NCBI GenBank assembly: GCA_017543725.1
Contig: JAFYFO010000099.1
Location: forward strand, 1 to 6,803
From: Eubacterium sp.
Lineage (GTDB): Bacteria > Bacillota > Clostridia > Oscillospirales > Acutalibacteraceae
DNA: 6,803 bases
Reading direction: 5' to 3'
Positions 5,333 through 6,803 of this stretch are shown in pieces (the first letter of the stretch is position 1; each line of letters opens with the position of its first letter). The translations under genes and the position numbers were made by a program. Below the pieces are notes generated by a model. The model was not told where the DNA came from, made no database searches, and saw only the letters and a list, made by a program, of their open reading frames with translations.

Positions 5333-6803
5333 ATGAAAAAAACTTTATCAATCCTCCTATCCCTTATTATGATAGCAACAACACTGTTTGCTCTGCCGTT
5401 TTCGGCAAGCGCGGCGGAAGAGGGAAACTGCGGCGCAAATGTCCGATATTCGTTAAACACGGCAACCGGTGAACTGAATATTTTCGGAACAGGCGCTATG
5501 GCTGATTACGATTGGGAAGAATCGCCCTTTGCGCATCGCACCGATATCAAGCACATTGTTATTCAGGAGGGGATAACCTCAATCGGAAAAACGGCATTTA
5601 TGGATGTCAAAGCCAAGAGCGTTGAGATTCCGAAGAGCGTTGCAAAAATCGGAGAAGGCGCTTTCTGGTCGTGCAGTTCATTAACTGAAATCAAGTATTT
5701 TTCAACCGCTGAGGATTGGGAAAAAGTTGATATTCTCAGTGATAACGACCTTGATGGCGATTATATGTATTTCTTCCTCAGAGGAAGATGCGGCGAAACG
5801 GTTGATTATCTTCTTGATTTGCAAACAGGCGAACTCACAATTTCGGGCAGGGGCGATATGTATAATTACGGCGAATTTGAAAATCGCTCCCCGTTTTTTA
5901 ACAGCGAAGAAATCACTTCGGTTGTTATAAAGAGTGGAGTTTCAACTGTAGGAAACTATGCTTTTAATGATATTTCAACTCTTGAAAGCGTTGTTATCTT
6001 AAACACCGTCACCTCAATCGGCGAACTCGCGTTTGAATATTGCTATTGGCTTCAGTCGGTTAAACTCGGAAGCGGCGTAACATATATCGGCGAGCGTGCT
6101 TTCGACGGCTGTGCAAGAATTGAAGAAGCGGAATATGCCGGAACAAAAGAAACATGGAAGACAATACAGATAGAAAAAGGCAACGATTGTCTGACTAATT
6201 TGCTTTGCGACCATATTGCAGGCGCTCCCGTTAACGAGGATTATCAGGAGGCAACCTGCACGCAGAGCGGCGGTCACGATGCTGTTGTTTACTGCTCAAT
6301 CTGCAGCGCAGTTATGTCAAGAGAATTTGTTGAAACTTCCCCCACTGCCGCGCATAAATACACAACCGTCACAACTCCCGCAACGCTCAAAGCAAACGGC
6401 AAATCGGTTGTGCAATGCAAAATTTGCGGTAAGGTTCAAAAGAAAACAATTATTTATTATCCCAAATCATTCAAACTTTCAGTATATGATTATACATATA
6501 ACGGAAAAACTAAAAAGCCGACGGTTAGCGTTACGGATGCAAACGGCAAAACAATCCCGTCAAGCAAATACAAGGTTACTTATGCGAGCGGACGAAAAGA
6601 TGTCGGCAAATATAATGTTTATGTCACATTTACCGATAAGAAATACACGGGAGAAAAAAGGACGTTTTTCCTCATCAATCCGAAGGGAACATCGCTCGTT
6701 ACGCTTTCAAATCCTTCAAAGAGTAAAATCAAAGTTAAATGGAAGACTCAGACAACCAAAACAACGGGCTATCATATTCAGTTTGCAACAGATAAGAAAT
6801 TCA
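5333..6803 (+). CDS. BspA-like leucine-rich repeat protein, 3' end missing (490 codons visible)
   Basis: This is a second exported leucine-rich repeat protein, open to the right edge without a stop. Residues 1-27 are a Sec signal peptide very like that of the previous gene (MKKTLSILLSLIMIATTLFA, cleavage ASA before AEE). Two LRR modules follow. The first (about 33-135) has CGANVRYSL, FGTGAM, two repeats and a W-containing cap; the second (about 153-298) has CGETVDYLL, SGRGDM, three repeats and a cap ending KETWKTI. Residues about 299-372 form a linker with two CxxC pairs (C321/C324 and C362/C365), one further cysteine (C309), and the motif HKYTTVTTPATL. Residues about 373-453 are an Ig-like domain (YTYNGKTKKPTVSV, NPKGTS), and the start of an Fn3 domain is seen (IKVKWKTQTTKTTGYHIQF). 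By comparison with the previous gene about 60 residues are missing. It is third in the likely operon; an extracellular binding role is inferred, ligand unknown. Confidence 0.93.
   Translation, partial: MKKTLSILLSLIMIATTLFALPFSASAAEEGNCGANVRYSLNTATGELNIFGTGAMADYDWEESPFAHRTDIKHIVIQEGITSIGKTAFMDVKAKSVEIPKSVAKIGEGAFWSCSSLTEIKYFSTAEDWEKVDILSDNDLDGDYMYFFLRGRCGETVDYLLDLQTGELTISGRGDMYNYGEFENRSPFFNSEEITSVVIKSGVSTVGNYAFNDISTLESVVILNTVTSIGELAFEYCYWLQSVKLGSGVTYIGERAFDGCARIEEAEYAGTKETWKTIQIEKGNDCLTNLLCDHIAGAPVNEDYQEATCTQSGGHDAVVYCSICSAVMSREFVETSPTAAHKYTTVTTPATLKANGKSVVQCKICGKVQKKTIIYYPKSFKLSVYDYTYNGKTKKPTVSVTDANGKTIPSSKYKVTYASGRKDVGKYNVYVTFTDKKYTGEKRTFFLINPKGTSLVTLSNPSKSKIKVKWKTQTTKTTGYHIQFATDKKF
5429..5737 (+). 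repeat. LRR module D (second LRR protein)
   Basis: Codons 33-135. It has the opening CGANVRYSLNTATGELNI, the FGTGAM motif, SPF, two leucine-rich repeats (ITSIGKTAFMD and VAKIGEGAFWSC), and the cap YFSTAEDWEKVDI. It is the shortest module, as if central repeats of module C had been removed while both ends were kept. Confidence 0.75.
5789..6226 (+). repeat. LRR module E (second LRR protein)
   Basis: Codons 153-298. The opening CGETVDYLLDLQTGELTI closely parallels module D, then SGRGDMYNY stands in place of the usual GTGAM segment, followed by SPFF, three leucine-rich repeats (VSTVGNYAF, VTSIGELAFEYC and VTYIGERAFDGC), and the cap YAGTKETWKTIQI. The altered entry motif creates an RGD tripeptide at residues 173-175. 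Confidence 0.78.
6449..6803 (+). repeat. Ig-like plus Fn3 tail, copy 2 (cut by the window edge)
   Basis: Codons 373-490 repeat the domain pair at 4761-5270. The Fn3 start is the best conserved part: KGTS-x-VTLSNPSKSKIKVKWKT here against KGTT-x-SKVSSPKSKQLKVSWKK there, and TTGYHIQFATDKKF against TTGYQIQYSTSSKF. The DNA is clearly related but diverged, so the duplication is not recent. Confidence 0.82.

Noticed and set aside
5185..5472. 95-codon frame across the junction of the two LRR genes
   Set aside because: It overlaps the end of one strong gene and the signal peptide of the next, lacks a ribosome binding site and shows no domain.
2919..6226. CRISPR-like or non-coding repeat array
   Set aside because: The periodicity of about 66-72 bases is that of leucine-rich repeats in an open reading frame; copies are diverged in DNA and have no unique spacers.

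Overview
The window looks like a piece of a low-to-moderate GC Gram-positive genome, most likely a gut-type member of the Clostridia (Oscillospiraceae/Ruminococcaceae-like). The grounds are strong AAAGGAG-type ribosome binding sites, Gram-positive Sec signal peptides of the MKK...ILL type, and the particular mix of BspA-like leucine-rich repeats, a Listeria-Bacteroides repeat, lysine-rich Ig-like domains and fibronectin type III domains. The taxonomic placement is inference; no marker gene is present. All genes are on the + strand.

Layout. (1) Positions 1-450 hold the 3' part of a LuxR/NarL-type response regulator: the end of the receiver domain and a complete GerE helix-turn-helix. It is closed by a strong intrinsic terminator at 448-479. 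(2) A short intergenic region carries a TGTTATAAT extended -10 element, a small leader hairpin and a good ribosome binding site. (3) Three genes for exported proteins follow: a 439-residue exported protein of no family I recognise (587-1906), an 1112-residue BspA-like leucine-rich repeat protein (1935-5273), and a second, shorter BspA-like protein that runs off the right edge (5333-6803, 490 codons visible). Gaps are 28 and 59 bases and no intrinsic terminator lies between the genes, so they are probably one transcription unit. A GC-rich hairpin without a U-tract sits in the second gap.

How they may work together. All three proteins begin with closely similar signal peptides and should leave the cytoplasm. 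The two leucine-rich repeat proteins are paralogues built from a recurring module (a 'GxGxM'-type beta entry segment, several 22-24 residue repeats, and a 'Y-x-G-S/T-x3-W' exit cap), followed by a shared Ig-like plus Fn3 tail that is very rich in lysine. This architecture fits extracellular or cell-surface binding proteins (adhesion to host, mucin, polysaccharide or other bacteria). No LPXTG, SLH or other covalent anchor is visible in the complete protein; retention through the strongly basic tail is a guess. The response regulator could control the operon because of its position, but the terminator separates the two and no binding site can be assigned.

The window contains no RNA gene, CRISPR array, insertion sequence or recognisable mobile element. 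I see no clear evidence for a wholly new system. The most worthwhile points are the unrecognised first gene of the operon, the module duplication within and between the two repeat proteins, the CxxC-containing linker of the last gene, and an exact 12-base in-frame tandem duplication.
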